64,000 nucleotides of DNA from VXYL01 sp965116935 (GCA_965116935.1 OZ220737.1:2852001-2916000), one strand, 5' to 3'. Shown: positions 51,689 to 61,936, numbered from the stretch's first letter. The notes: generated by a model not told the origin, from the letters alone. Program-made: numbers and translations.

Positions 51689-53166
51689 GGGGCTTCTTCT
51701 TCCTGCATTCGATTGAAGATTCTTGCTCCTTCGTTGTATAGGGCCATGCTGACGGCATCGTAGTCGGTCGGGTACAGGCCCGTGTCCGGATCAAGCTTGA
51801 TTTCCTCCACTACCGAGCCCTTGGGCCGCTTTGTCGGGCGAAAAAGCCAGGTGCCCACGTCTTCGGGTTGCAGCACGGCATCGGCGGTGTCGATACCGTC
51901 CCTCCGCTCCGGTGGTAGGCCGGAGGCTCGAACCAGATTGCCGATCTTCTCGACGAACCACTCGCTGTGTGTCGTCATCACCACGCGGACACCGTCGCGC
52001 ACCAGTCGGGCGAGTTCGCGTGCGAAAGCCGCCTGCATGGCGGGATGGAGGTGGGCCTCAGGCTCGTCGATGATGATGACGTCGCCTGGGGAAACGGCGT
52101 AGCGAAGGTAAAGGACGACTGGTGCCAGCTCCGAGACCATGGAGGAAGCGCGGAAGAGCGGGAGGTCGCGCTTCCAGCCAGATGGTCGGTAGGAGAACCT
52201 CGGATAGCTTGTCTCCCCTCGTGACAGGCGTATCTCGCCATCAAGAAGCCGCTGCAACCGCTCGTCGAGACGCTGCGACTCAACGCGCATTCGGCCTGTT
52301 GGCCGGTCGATTCGGAGGAGCTGATCCAGGAAATCGGCGAGCACGCCTGACAACATGGGAACGCTGGTTTGAGGCCGTAGCGCGGCTGTCGAGGCTTGCT
52401 GAATTGCGCCTCCCGCGATGACCTGATGGCTCTGCATGAGACCAGGTCGGTCGGTGGGGAAGTAGTACGCGTCACGGCAAAGGGGTCGGAGGATGGAGCG
52501 GAACACGATGTCGGACAGATTTCCAAGCACCGCGTTTGGTTGCCCTTGCTCGTCCCAGAAAGGAAGGAACTCGACCATGTCCCCAAGGCGCTCTAGCGCT
52601 TGTGGGTCCAGCCGAAAGCGGTCCAAGCTGGGTAGTTGGACGGACATTCGGGTATCGGCTCCACTGAGCGCGAGCCGGTAATGGGCTGGTTCGGGCAAGG
52701 CTTCGTGGCGAACGCTGAAGCCGACTTCTGTGCAGGAGGAGGAACTCGCGTTACGTATGAAGCTGTTGACCGGGCCGAAATATCGCTGCAACTGGTCTTT
52801 CAGGTGTTCGGCCAGTTCCCGCGGGTCGCTGATCGACGGTAGAACCGCGTGCGTCAATGTGGACGGCACTTCCGCGCTTCGCGCCTTCGGTGAGAGCCCC
52901 GTGACCCATGTCAATATCTGTTTGCGGAGGGCTTGCGGGGCTCGGGCGTGGAAGGGCAGAAAGTAGGGCTCTTGCCCCACGAACCGACCACCTGAACGCC
53001 ATGCATCCGGCCCGCCAAAGCACTGATGCAGAGCGTAGATCAACGTCGCCAGATAGGATTTGCCCGTATTGCTCGGTCCGATGAAGATGGTCAACGGACG
53101 CACGTCCACTTCCGCATGCGTGATCGGGCCGAAATCTTGGACTTCGATTCTGAAGTTCTCCTTCAT
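51685..53166 (-). CDS. SMC/OLD-like AAA ATPase of a two-gene module
   Basis: 493 residues from the ATG at 53166; the upstream open frame (to 53292) has no conserved features. The Walker A motif is FIGPSNTGKSYLATLI (G30 to S37), preceded by an N-terminal RIEVQDFGPITHAEVDV strand typical of ABC/SMC-type heads. Walker B is VIIIDEPEAHLHPAMQAAF at about residue 365, then VVMTTHSEWFVEKI with the switch His. The middle is a long helical insert. Together with the small nuclease it recalls defence ATPase-nuclease pairs (Septu, Gabija and others), but it matches none that I can name. Confidence 0.75.
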   Translation of the reverse strand: MKENFRIEVQDFGPITHAEVDVRPLTIFIGPSNTGKSYLATLIYALHQCFGGPDAWRSGGRFVGQEPYFLPFHARAPQALRKQILTWVTGLSPKARSAEVPSTLTHAVLPSISDPRELAEHLKDQLQRYFGPVNSFIRNASSSSCTEVGFSVRHEALPEPAHYRLALSGADTRMSVQLPSLDRFRLDPQALERLGDMVEFLPFWDEQGQPNAVLGNLSDIVFRSILRPLCRDAYYFPTDRPGLMQSHQVIAGGAIQQASTAALRPQTSVPMLSGVLADFLDQLLRIDRPTGRMRVESQRLDERLQRLLDGEIRLSRGETSYPRFSYRPSGWKRDLPLFRASSMVSELAPVVLYLRYAVSPGDVIIIDEPEAHLHPAMQAAFARELARLVRDGVRVVMTTHSEWFVEKIGNLVRASGLPPERRDGIDTADAVLQPEDVGTWLFRPTKRPKGSVVEEIKLDPDTGLYPTDYDAVSMALYNEGARIFNRMQEEEAP

Positions 53167-53570
53167 GGCCACAGTGTATCGCCCACGTCCGTGGGGAGGT
53201 AGCCGTGGGGAGGTAGCGGCTTGTGGCATGGTTTGGCAGTGGCGTGCAGCCTGGCGATGATCTCTTGTGCGGCGCCTGGGCCTTGCCCGCATTTCTCACC
53301 AGGCCTCGTAGCGAGGGCGACGAGGCGCCGCTGTGGCTGCGGGCGCACGCGTGCCAGGAGGCACGTCCGCGTGCCAGGAGGCACGTTCGGCTAGGGAGAG
53401 GGGACTCGGCGTTCGGCTCTAAACGCGTGGTGGCCGTAGGGATCGTTGTCTTTGCCTAGAGTGGGAAAGCCGCGGACTAGTTTGCTGAGTTCTGCCGGGT
53501 TGATTGGCATACGACGCCGGACGGCCCTCCCGCTGCACCCGCTGAGGTGAACGCGAGCGCGCCGTCGGAG
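53167..53570. other. Gap with short tandem repeats upstream of the ATPase gene
   Basis: No gene is seen. GTGGGGAGGTAGCC/G occurs twice in tandem at 53191-53218, just before the ATPase start. A 20-base unit (GTGCCAGGAGGCACGTCCGC, itself a hairpin) is repeated at 53351-53390. The promoter of the minus-strand ATPase operon should lie here. Confidence 0.65.
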
Positions 53571-54530
53571 CTAGCCGGAGCACTTGCCGCCCCCAACTAC
53601 GCAGAAGCGGGAGCAATGTGGATGGTTGAGGGCGACCTCTCCGAGCGCGCCTGCGAGCGTCGGGCCGAGATCGAAGGGCCTTGCATAGGGCAACAGCGTG
53701 CAGCTCACCACGGTGGGTCGCGTGGCGCCCTTGTGCCTTATCACCATGCGCGACGAAGCGCACATGACGTCGCTCGGGCGCACGCCCAGGAGTTCCCAGC
53801 ATTCGGTGGTGATCTCCGGCGTTTCGGCATCTTCATCCATTTCTGGAAACAGGACCAATCGCTCTGGGTCTTGGACGTCGAGGTCAACTCCGTGCGCCTC
53901 GAGCAGTTTCTTGAAGCCGGTTCGCATCGCCTGCTCGTCGTCGCCCCAGCGCAGGCGTCCGGCCACGCGCAAGTTGAAGCCGTTCTCGTCGAGCCATTGC
54001 AGCCCGTGCATCGCCTGCGTCCAGGAACGGCTGCCGCGCTCCTCCTCGTGGAGCTCCCGGCGGAAATGGTCCACCGAGACACGCAACGCCAAACGTTGCC
54101 CAAAGCGTTCCTTGAGTGCCACCAGACCTTCGGCGCACTTCATCATGGGTCGCATTCCGTTGGTGAGCACGAGCGCTCTGTGACCTCGGCCCAGGCTCGA
54201 ATGGAGCATGTCGAGCACATCAGGATTCATAAACGGTTCGCCGCCCGTGAAGCCGATCTCCTCAACGCCCAAGTCAAAGCTCTCGGCCTCGGAGAGGAAC
54301 GCCTCGACCTCGGCCGCGCGCAGATAGACCAGCGCATCGTTGCGCGGAGTCGACTCCATGAAGCAGTTGGCGCAAGCGAGGTTGCACAGCGTGCCGGTGT
54401 TGAACCACAGGGTACGAAGACGCTCGAGCGCCACCCGCGCCCGGGCCTTGCCATCTGCGGTGATGTGCGCATGCTGGAACCTATGGCCTGCCGCAGGACC
54501 GGCCACGGCACTGGCAATTATGTCCGTCAT
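53571..54530 (-). CDS. Radical SAM protein with extra C-terminal cysteines
   Basis: 319 residues from the ATG at 54530; the longer open frame upstream runs antisense-like through the next gene. TGTLCNLACANCFMEST gives the CX3CX2C iron-sulfur motif, and IGFTGGEPFMNPDVLDML the GGE motif that binds AdoMet. A C-terminal set of cysteines (NHPHCSRFCVVGGGKCSG, plus one in VVSCTLLPYA) could bind a second cluster as in SPASM/Twitch proteins. It begins a minus-strand group with the GT4 gene 128 bases upstream. The substrate is unknown. Confidence 0.82.
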   Translation of the reverse strand: MTDIIASAVAGPAAGHRFQHAHITADGKARARVALERLRTLWFNTGTLCNLACANCFMESTPRNDALVYLRAAEVEAFLSEAESFDLGVEEIGFTGGEPFMNPDVLDMLHSSLGRGHRALVLTNGMRPMMKCAEGLVALKERFGQRLALRVSVDHFRRELHEEERGSRSWTQAMHGLQWLDENGFNLRVAGRLRWGDDEQAMRTGFKKLLEAHGVDLDVQDPERLVLFPEMDEDAETPEITTECWELLGVRPSDVMCASSRMVIRHKGATRPTVVSCTLLPYARPFDLGPTLAGALGEVALNHPHCSRFCVVGGGKCSG

Positions 54531-54658
54531 GCCGTCACTCCGATGCGCTGTTTGCCGCTGCCGGCGATGGACGGCAAAGTGTAGCGGCGTTACCGCGGGA
54601 ACTCGTGCAAGTGCTCGTTGCCCATTTTGCACGATCGCTCCAAGCGCGGCGACGCACC

Positions 54659-55732
54659 CTACCGGTTCGCCGCGACGTGCAGGATGGCCATGGTCCGTCG
54701 CGCAGCGTGGTCCCAGGAAAACAGGCTCGCTCGCCGTTCGGCCGCCACGGCGTGCGTGCTGTATGCCTGATTGTCGGCGCCCAGGGTTAGGAAGCCGCGG
54801 GCTATGTCGGTCGTGTCTGCTGGATTGACCAGCACGGCTGCGTCGCCGGCGACTTCGGCCAGCGCGCCGGCGTTGGCGGCGACTGCTGGCTTGCCGCGTT
54901 GCATGGCCTCTACCAGCGGCAGTCCGAAGCCCTCGTAGTGGGAGGCCATCACCACGCCTATGCAGCCGGCGTAGAGGCTTGCCAGCACATCTTCGTTGAC
55001 CGGGCCTAGGTCGATGATGCGGTCGTTGGCGGCGATGGCTGCGTCGAGTGTTGGTTCGTGCCAGCCTTGGCCGCCGGCAAGCAGCAGATCGACCGGGGGT
55101 AGGCCAGCTTCGCAGGCGTGGAGGAAACCCTCGATGACGCCGCGTAGGTTCTTGCGCGGTTCCTTGGTGCCGACGAACAGGAAGAAGGGGCGCGGGTGAG
55201 AGAAGGGAAGTGCCTTGGGGAGGCAGCGGGCGCCCTCGTGAATGACATGGACGTTGCGGGAGCGGTAGGGGGCGAGACGATTGGCGGTGTCTTGGGATAC
55301 GGCGATGATGTGGTCGGCGCGCTTCAGTGCCACCGGCATCAGGGCGGTCTCCAGCAATCGGTTGGCGCCTCGCATGGTCTCGGGTGCCACGCGCCAGACC
55401 AGATCGTGGATTGTGACGACGGTGGCCACGTCGGCGAGCAGCGCCGGAAGGTGGTGACGGGGAGAGAAGAACACGTCCACGTCGTCGTGCCGGGTCCAGC
55501 GCGGAAACAAGGTGTGGACGACTAGTGCGTCCGGCAGCCCCTTCGTTCCTGAGCGAAAGGTGGCGGGGAAGGGCGGCTCCTCGGCCAAGCCGCTGTCGCG
55601 GAAGTCGTCGAGATAGACACACAGGTCATGATGCTTGGCGAGCCGCGCCAGGATCTCCCGCGTGTAGATGCCGATGCCGGTGAATGGATTGCGCAAGGGC
55701 CGCCCATCCACTCCGATCCGCAAGCGTTGCAT
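54659..55732 (-). CDS. Glycosyltransferase family 4
   Basis: 357 residues starting RLRIGVDGRPLRNPFTGIGIYTREIL, the usual GT4 N-terminus with the GIG loop. FFLFVGTKEPRKNLRGVIEGF and YEGFGLPLVEAMQRGKPAVAANAGALAEVAGDAAVLVNP are donor-site motifs, with the E-G-F-G-x-x-x-x-E pattern. It is distinct from the GT4 at 36949-38061. It transfers an activated sugar, but donor and acceptor are unknown. It is 14 bases from the ACT-domain gene on the same strand. Confidence 0.87.
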   Translation of the reverse strand: MQRLRIGVDGRPLRNPFTGIGIYTREILARLAKHHDLCVYLDDFRDSGLAEEPPFPATFRSGTKGLPDALVVHTLFPRWTRHDDVDVFFSPRHHLPALLADVATVVTIHDLVWRVAPETMRGANRLLETALMPVALKRADHIIAVSQDTANRLAPYRSRNVHVIHEGARCLPKALPFSHPRPFFLFVGTKEPRKNLRGVIEGFLHACEAGLPPVDLLLAGGQGWHEPTLDAAIAANDRIIDLGPVNEDVLASLYAGCIGVVMASHYEGFGLPLVEAMQRGKPAVAANAGALAEVAGDAAVLVNPADTTDIARGFLTLGADNQAYSTHAVAAERRASLFSWDHAARRTMAILHVAANR

Positions 55733-55745
55733 CCGTAGCCCGGGC

Positions 55746-56303
55746 TCAAGCCGGTCGCAGCTCAGCGTCCAGGTCGTGGTCGTCGCAGAAGTAGAAGAAA
55801 TTGTCGCGCAGTTCGGCGATGCGAGCGTCCGGTGGCACTTCGATTTCCATCACCAGCGAGAAGATGGGGGTGCCGGTGTGGGCGGCGCGTTCGGTGACCG
55901 TGTCGAGGTTGTAGATGTTGATGTTGCGGGAGGAGAAGAAGCCTGCCACGAGGTGGACGATGCCGGGATGGTCCATGGCGGTGACGCTGACCGTGTAGGG
56001 AATGCGACCCTCTACGTCGCCACGCTCGCCGGTGAGGCGGAAGAGGAAGGCGAGGTCCATCTCCTTGGCGAGCTTCACCAGCCGCGTCTCGAGCCGCTGC
56101 AGGTGCAAGGCGCCGCCGGTTACCGACATCAGCACCGCGAACTCGCCGCCGAGCACGGTCATGCGGCTGTCTTCGATGGAGAGGTTGAGGTCGTGCACCA
56201 CCTTGGCGATCTCGTTGACGACACCGGGGCGGTCCTGGCCGACGGTGGAGATCACGGCGCGGCTGATGGTGGCGGTGTTGCCGATGGTCGAAGTCCGTCT
56301 CAT
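55746..56303 (-). CDS. Double ACT-domain regulator (GcvR-like)
   Basis: 185 residues from the ATG at 56303. Two ACT domains are visible: AVISTVGQDRPGVVNEIAKVVHDLNLSIEDSRM and YTVSVTAMDHPGIVHLVAGFFSSRNINIYNLD. GcvR-type proteins sense glycine and control the glycine-cleavage system. Its start overlaps the stop of the glycyl-tRNA synthetase gene by 4 bases, so a glycine-related role is supported by context. Whether it acts on a GcvA-like regulator cannot be told here. Confidence 0.82.
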   Translation of the reverse strand: MRRTSTIGNTATISRAVISTVGQDRPGVVNEIAKVVHDLNLSIEDSRMTVLGGEFAVLMSVTGGALHLQRLETRLVKLAKEMDLAFLFRLTGERGDVEGRIPYTVSVTAMDHPGIVHLVAGFFSSRNINIYNLDTVTERAAHTGTPIFSLVMEIEVPPDARIAELRDNFFYFCDDHDLDAELRPA

Positions 56304-57706
56304 GCGCCATCCTCCCGAGCGGCCGCGGGCAATGCATCCTCGCTTGGCGTCAGCGCGCCGCGCAGGCGGGCGGTTAGTTCGGCGACCGGAACGCGCTCCT
56401 GCGCCATGCTGTCGCGGTCGCGAATGGTGACCGTGTCGTCCTCCTCGATGGTGCGAAAGTCGATCGTAATGCACATGGGCGTGCCCACCTCGTCGTGGCG
56501 GCGGTATGCCTTGCCGATGTTGCCGGTGTTCTCGAACAGGATGCGGCCGAGGCCAAGCCGCTGCAGTTCGCCCTTGATGGCCCGGGCGCGCGCCACGAGG
56601 CCCTCGTGGTTGCGCTTGAGCGGAATGACGGCGGCCTTGATGGGCGCGAGGTGGGGCTTGAGCGCGAGCACCGTGCGCTGGCCACCGTTGTCGAGTTGTT
56701 CCACCTGGTAGCCCTCGTTCAGCAGGGCGAGCACTCCGCGGTCCACGCCGGCCGACGGTTCGATCACCCACGGCACGCTCCACTGCTTCGCCTGCTGGTC
56801 GTGAACCGCGAGCCGCACGCTCGAATCGGCGTTCGCCATCACCTTGGCGTGAATGTCGAGATCGCTCTGGTTGCGGGTGTGGGAACCGAGATCGAAGTCG
56901 GTGCGGTTGGCGATGCCTTCGAGTTCCTCCACGCCGTGGGGAAACCGATACATGATGTCCACCGTGGCCTTGGAATAGTGCGACAGGCCTTCGGGAGGGT
57001 GGTTGTAGAGGCTCAGGTGCTCGCGGTCGATGCCCTGCAGCTCCCACCAGTCGATCCGTTCCTGAGTCCAGCGCTGGTGCCACTCCTCGTCCGTTCCGCC
57101 CTCGACGAAGAACTCGAGCTCCATCTGCTCGAACTCGCGCACCCGGAAGATGAAGTTGCGCGGCGTGATTTCGTTGCGGAACGCCTTGCCGATCTGGGCG
57201 ATGCCGAAAGGCGGCTTGCGGGAGGTGGAGTCGAGCACGTTGCGGAAGTTGGTGAAGATCGACTGCGCGGTTTCCGGCCGCAGGTAGGCGAACGAGGAGC
57301 CATCGTCGATGGGGCCGACGGAGGTGCGGAACATCAGGTTGAAGGGCCGCGGCTCGGTGAGGTCGTCGGAGCCGCAATTGGGACAGCGACCGTCTTCGAT
57401 GTGATCCGCCCGCCAGCGACTCTTGCAGGTGCGGCAGTCCTGCAGCGGGTCGGTGAAGGTGTCTTCGTGACCGGAGTAGCGCAGCACCTTCGGGTTGGTG
57501 AGGATGGCGGAGTCGAGCCCTTCCACGTCGTCGCGCTCATAGACCATTGACCGCCACCACGCCGCCTTGAGGTTGTTCTTGAGCTCGACGCCCAGGGGGC
57601 CGTAGTCGTAGATGCCCTGCAAGCCTCCGTAGAGCTCGCTCGCCTGATACAGAAACCCCCGTCGCTTGGCGAGTGCGACAAGCTCATCCATGCTCTCGGC
57701 AGTCAC
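56300..57706 (-). CDS. glyS: Glycyl-tRNA synthetase, homodimeric type
   Basis: 468 residues. MDELVALAKRRGFLYQASELYGGLQGIYDYGPLGVELKNN is the start of the alpha2-type enzyme. LRPETAQSIFTNF, FGIAQIGKAFRNEITPRNFIFRVREFEQMELEFF and VIEPSAGVDRGVLALL are class II motifs 1 to 3. The insert with CRTCKSRWRADH and CPNCGS could bind zinc. Most gammaproteobacteria use the tetrameric GlyQ/GlyS form instead, so this may be of foreign origin or a lineage trait. It is coupled to the ACT-domain gene. Confidence 0.92.
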   Translation of the reverse strand: MTAESMDELVALAKRRGFLYQASELYGGLQGIYDYGPLGVELKNNLKAAWWRSMVYERDDVEGLDSAILTNPKVLRYSGHEDTFTDPLQDCRTCKSRWRADHIEDGRCPNCGSDDLTEPRPFNLMFRTSVGPIDDGSSFAYLRPETAQSIFTNFRNVLDSTSRKPPFGIAQIGKAFRNEITPRNFIFRVREFEQMELEFFVEGGTDEEWHQRWTQERIDWWELQGIDREHLSLYNHPPEGLSHYSKATVDIMYRFPHGVEELEGIANRTDFDLGSHTRNQSDLDIHAKVMANADSSVRLAVHDQQAKQWSVPWVIEPSAGVDRGVLALLNEGYQVEQLDNGGQRTVLALKPHLAPIKAAVIPLKRNHEGLVARARAIKGELQRLGLGRILFENTGNIGKAYRRHDEVGTPMCITIDFRTIEEDDTVTIRDRDSMAQERVPVAELTARLRGALTPSEDALPAAAREDGA

Positions 57707-57869
57707 GGGAGTCTCCGGCTCGGTGGTGCGGGCTTAGCGGAGGGATTTTATCGCAGGCTTTGGGCAAGCCCTGCACAAATGCCTTCGGTTTCGGTGCTTT
57801 TTTTCAGGGGCGAGATGCCCCGCCGGAAGACGCACCTACATTGGCGCAAGGGGCTCGTGCCGAGGTTCC

Positions 57870-59441
57870 TTAGCGATTGCGCGCACGCATCCGCGCAAGG
57901 GTCGCCAGCAATGCCGCTGCCAGCACGAGCAGCCATGCGTGGCCGAAGCGCACGAAGGGTGTTTGTCCCTGGACGATGTGGAAGGCGCCGTCAAGCACGC
58001 CTGTCTGGAACTGTGGCAACGCCGCGACGTCGTTCGTCGTATGGCCGGCCAGCAACGCCCGCGCCGGCACAGGGTGGCCGCGCTCGTCGACGATGGCCGT
58101 GATGCCGTTGTTGGTGGCGCGGAGCAGGTAGCGGCTGGTCTCTGCCGCACGCATCCGGGCGATCTGCATGTGCTGGTGGGGCCCTATGGATGCACCGAAC
58201 CAAGTGTCGTTGCTCACTGTGACCAGTGCTGCGGCGTTGGCCGCATCGCGACGCACCATGTCGGGATATGCGATCTCGTAGCAGATGGCGACGGCCAGCG
58301 GCACACCGCCGGCAAGCAAGACCGGCTGCTCGGGCTCGCCTGGTTGCGAACGTGACATGGGCAGGTCGAAGAAGCCAATGAGGCCGCGCAGCAAGCCTTC
58401 GAGGGGCACGTACTCGCCAAACGGCACCAGCCGACGCTTCAGATAGGTGCCGCCGCCGGTGGAGACCGCGCCATTGTGGAGCGTCGCATCTTCGTCCGAC
58501 GCCCGTGCAACCGGGATGCCGAGCACGAGGTCTCCGTCGATCGCCTCCGTCACCGAGTCGAGGTATGCGCCGGCCCGGTGCAGATAGACCGGAATCGCCG
58601 CCTCCGGCCAGATCACGATGTCCCGATCCGCCACTTGCGCGGTCAGGTGGCGATAGCGCCCAAGAACCATCTGCCGAGATTCCGGTTGCCACTTCAGCTC
58701 TTGCGGCACGTTGCCCTGCACCAGCGCCACGGTGCGAGATTCGCCGCGATCGGTCCAGGACACGCCGGCAAGCGCGGCGGCGAGGAGCCACGGCAACGCG
58801 GCCCACACGAGGGCGAGACGAGAACGAACGGCGACGGCGAGGTTCGCGGCCGTGAACACTGCTGCCAACGACACGAGGAGCACGCCGCCCACCGGCGCGA
58901 GGGAGACCAGTGGCGTGTCCAGCATGGCGTAACCGGCAAAGAGCCACGGGAAGCCGGTGAGCACCCAGGTCAGGAGCCACTCGAACAACACCCAGAGGCC
59001 GCTGAAGAGGGCCGCGTCCGTGCAAGGGTTGGTGGCGCCGTCCACCTGCCGCCGCAGCGCTCCGAACATCCATGCCATGGCCGCCGGGAACAGCGCCATG
59101 CCGGCCACGAAGAGCGCCACCAGGAACGCCGCCAGCGGCGGCGGCGCACCGCCGTACACATGGATGCTGACGTAGATCCACGATCCGCCGGAGGCGTACT
59201 TGCCGACGCCGTAGAGCCAGCCGAGAAGCGGCACCGCGACGCTTCCCGTCGCGCGTCTCAGCAGCAGGAACAGGCCCCCGACGGAAACGGCGATCAGCGG
59301 CCAGAAGTCGAAGGGTGCCAACGCCAGCGGCAGCATGCCGCCGGCGAGCAGGCCAAGAACCGGCGCCGCCCGCGCGCCCTTGCGGGCGCGTCGGCAGTTT
59401 GCTTCGCAAACGTGCTGGTCGGCAGGTTCACTGTCGCTCAC
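57870..59441 (-). CDS. lnt: Apolipoprotein N-acyltransferase
   Basis: 523 residues from a GTG at 59441; the frame is open to 59528 through a hairpin, so the start is not certain. Eight or so hydrophobic helices precede a nitrilase-like domain whose Glu-Lys-Cys set fits DIVIWPEAAIPVYLHR, KRRLVPFGEYVPLE and AICYEIAYPD. It adds the third acyl chain to lipoproteins in the inner membrane. Residues 10-24 are encoded by repeat-like sequence (GTTTGCGAAGCAAAC). It is the last gene of the miaB-phoH-ybeY-corC-lnt cluster. Confidence 0.9.
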   Translation of the reverse strand: MSDSEPADQHVCEANCRRARKGARAAPVLGLLAGGMLPLALAPFDFWPLIAVSVGGLFLLLRRATGSVAVPLLGWLYGVGKYASGGSWIYVSIHVYGGAPPPLAAFLVALFVAGMALFPAAMAWMFGALRRQVDGATNPCTDAALFSGLWVLFEWLLTWVLTGFPWLFAGYAMLDTPLVSLAPVGGVLLVSLAAVFTAANLAVAVRSRLALVWAALPWLLAAALAGVSWTDRGESRTVALVQGNVPQELKWQPESRQMVLGRYRHLTAQVADRDIVIWPEAAIPVYLHRAGAYLDSVTEAIDGDLVLGIPVARASDEDATLHNGAVSTGGGTYLKRRLVPFGEYVPLEGLLRGLIGFFDLPMSRSQPGEPEQPVLLAGGVPLAVAICYEIAYPDMVRRDAANAAALVTVSNDTWFGASIGPHQHMQIARMRAAETSRYLLRATNNGITAIVDERGHPVPARALLAGHTTNDVAALPQFQTGVLDGAFHIVQGQTPFVRFGHAWLLVLAAALLATLARMRARNR

Positions 59442-59448
59442 CTTCCGA

Positions 59449-59486
59449 CTACGAGCGTGCGCCGCGCCTACGGCGCACGCTCGTAG
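59449..59486 (-). other. Perfect 16-bp hairpin between corC and lnt
   Basis: CTACGAGCGTGCGCCG (59449-59464) and CGGCGCACGCTCGTAG (59471-59486) are perfect inverted repeats with the loop CGCCTA. The stem would form in the mRNA just before the proposed lnt start and after the corC stop. It has no T-run, so it may stabilise or attenuate the transcript rather than end it. Confidence 0.7.
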
Positions 59487-59524
59487 CCAGACAAGCGCTG
59501 GACGAACCCTCGCGAGCCGCGCGG

Positions 59525-60355
59525 TCAAGCCTCACGGGTGAGTTGCAGCAGGTTGATGCGGCGGCTGTCGGCGTTCAGCACGCGGAACTCGAAGCCGTCG
59601 AAGGCGACGGCCTCCTCCCGCGTTGGCAGGTGCCCGAACTTGCGCAGCACGAGGCCGCCGATGGTGTCGAACTCGTCGTCGTCAAAGGCGGCCGCGAAGT
59701 ATTCGTTGAAGTCCTCGATGGGCGTTGTCGCCTTGACCGTGTAGCAGCCATCGCCCTGATGACGGATGGAGCTGTCGTCGTCGGTGTCGTGCTCGTCCTC
59801 GATGTCGCCGACGATCTGTTCGAGCACGTCTTCGATGGTCACCGCGCCGGCGACGTTGCCGTACTCGTCGATCACCACCGCCATGTGGTTGCGGGTGGCG
59901 CGAAAGTCCTGCAGCAGCACGTTCAGGCGCTTGCTCTCGGGCACCATCGTCACCGGGCGGATGTGGTCCTTGATGTCGAACTCGTCGGTGTGACGCGATA
60001 GCGCGAGCGGGAGCATGTCCTTGGCATGCAGGATGCCGCGCATGTCGTCCATGTCTTCGCCGGTCACCGGGAAGCGGGAGTGCGTGGATTCGACGATGGT
60101 GGGCAGGAAGTCCTCCACCTGGCTGTCGATGGAGACGGTGACGAGCTGCGAGCGCGGGATCATGATGTCCCGCGCCCGCATGTCCGCGACACCGATAGCG
60201 CCGTGAATGATGTTGAGCGCCTCAAGGTCCAGCAGTTGGCGCTCGCTGGCGTCCTTGAGCATTTCCAGGAGTTCGCGACGGTCCGTCGGTTCTCCCGAGA
60301 AAAGGTCTGCGACCCAGTTTCGCCAGGTCTTGCCGTTGTCGTCTTGAACGCTCAT
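59525..60355 (-). CDS. corC: CorC/HlyC-family CBS-domain protein (YbeX)
   Basis: 276 residues. Two CBS domains: VADMRARDIMIPRSQLVTVSIDSQVEDFLPTIVES, then RPVTMVPESKRLNVLLQDFRATRNHMAVVIDEYGNVAG. The C-terminal CorC_HlyC domain (GDGCYTVKATTPIEDFNEYF ... TREEAVAFDGFEFRVL) follows. No membrane DUF21 domain is present, as in E. coli YbeX. It is linked to magnesium/cobalt handling and to ribosome health. It overlaps ybeY by 4 bases. Confidence 0.9.
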   Translation of the reverse strand: MSVQDDNGKTWRNWVADLFSGEPTDRRELLEMLKDASERQLLDLEALNIIHGAIGVADMRARDIMIPRSQLVTVSIDSQVEDFLPTIVESTHSRFPVTGEDMDDMRGILHAKDMLPLALSRHTDEFDIKDHIRPVTMVPESKRLNVLLQDFRATRNHMAVVIDEYGNVAGAVTIEDVLEQIVGDIEDEHDTDDDSSIRHQGDGCYTVKATTPIEDFNEYFAAAFDDDEFDTIGGLVLRKFGHLPTREEAVAFDGFEFRVLNADSRRINLLQLTREA

Positions 60356-60769
60356 TGACCGGGTCCGTAGGGGTTGTCGATGCCGAGCCGGGCGAGCAGC
60401 CGTACTTCCTCATCCTCCATGGTGCGCGCCTCGCCCGGTGTTGCGTGATCCATGCCCAAGAGGTGCAGAACACCATGCACCACGAGGTGTGCGTAGTGGT
60501 GCGCCAGCGGCTTGCCCTGGGCGCGCGCTTCCTCCGCCACGACCGGGGCGCAAATGGCGATGTCGCCGAGCACGCCGGCCGCGTCGGCGGGAAACGCCAG
60601 CACGTTGGTGGCGCCCGTGCGCTGGCGGAAGCGGTGGTTGAGGTCAGCGCCCTCGCCGCGATCGACGATGCGAACGCAAACGTCGCTGTCCTCGCCGTTC
60701 AAGGCGGATTCGGTCCAGTGCCGCAGCAGCGCCGCCTCAGGCGCACTTGCCTCGCAGCCAAGCTGCACG

Positions 60770-60780
<11 letters not shown>
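60352..60780 (-). CDS. ybeY: Endoribonuclease YbeY
   Basis: 142 residues from the ATG at 60780. The zinc site HGVLHLLGMDH is the family signature (three histidines). DLNHRFRQRTGATNVLAFPAD also fits. YbeY takes part in 16S rRNA 3'-end maturation and 70S quality control. It overlaps phoH by 11 bases and corC by 4. Confidence 0.92.
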
Positions 60781-61813
<1,033 letters not shown>

Positions 61814-61936
61814 GTATTTCGCTTTGCTTCCCCCTTGGGCCGTCAGAGAATAGCGGTGTTCCCCCGCGTGTCAACGTTGGTCTGCAGCCGTAGCTGCGAG
61901 CGAACTGCCGACGCGCCCTGCAGGAGGGTTCGGAGG

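Noticed and set aside
53351..53390. Tandem 20-bp repeat as replication iterons
   Set aside because: Only two units, with no AT-rich segment or DnaA boxes nearby.
54531..55622. Upstream extension of the radical SAM ORF
   Set aside because: It lies over the GT4 gene in another frame and is Arg/His/Pro-rich. The conserved protein starts at 54530.
57707..57869. Possible terminator after lnt near the T-run at 57801
   Set aside because: The TTTTTTT run is not preceded by a convincing GC stem in either direction.
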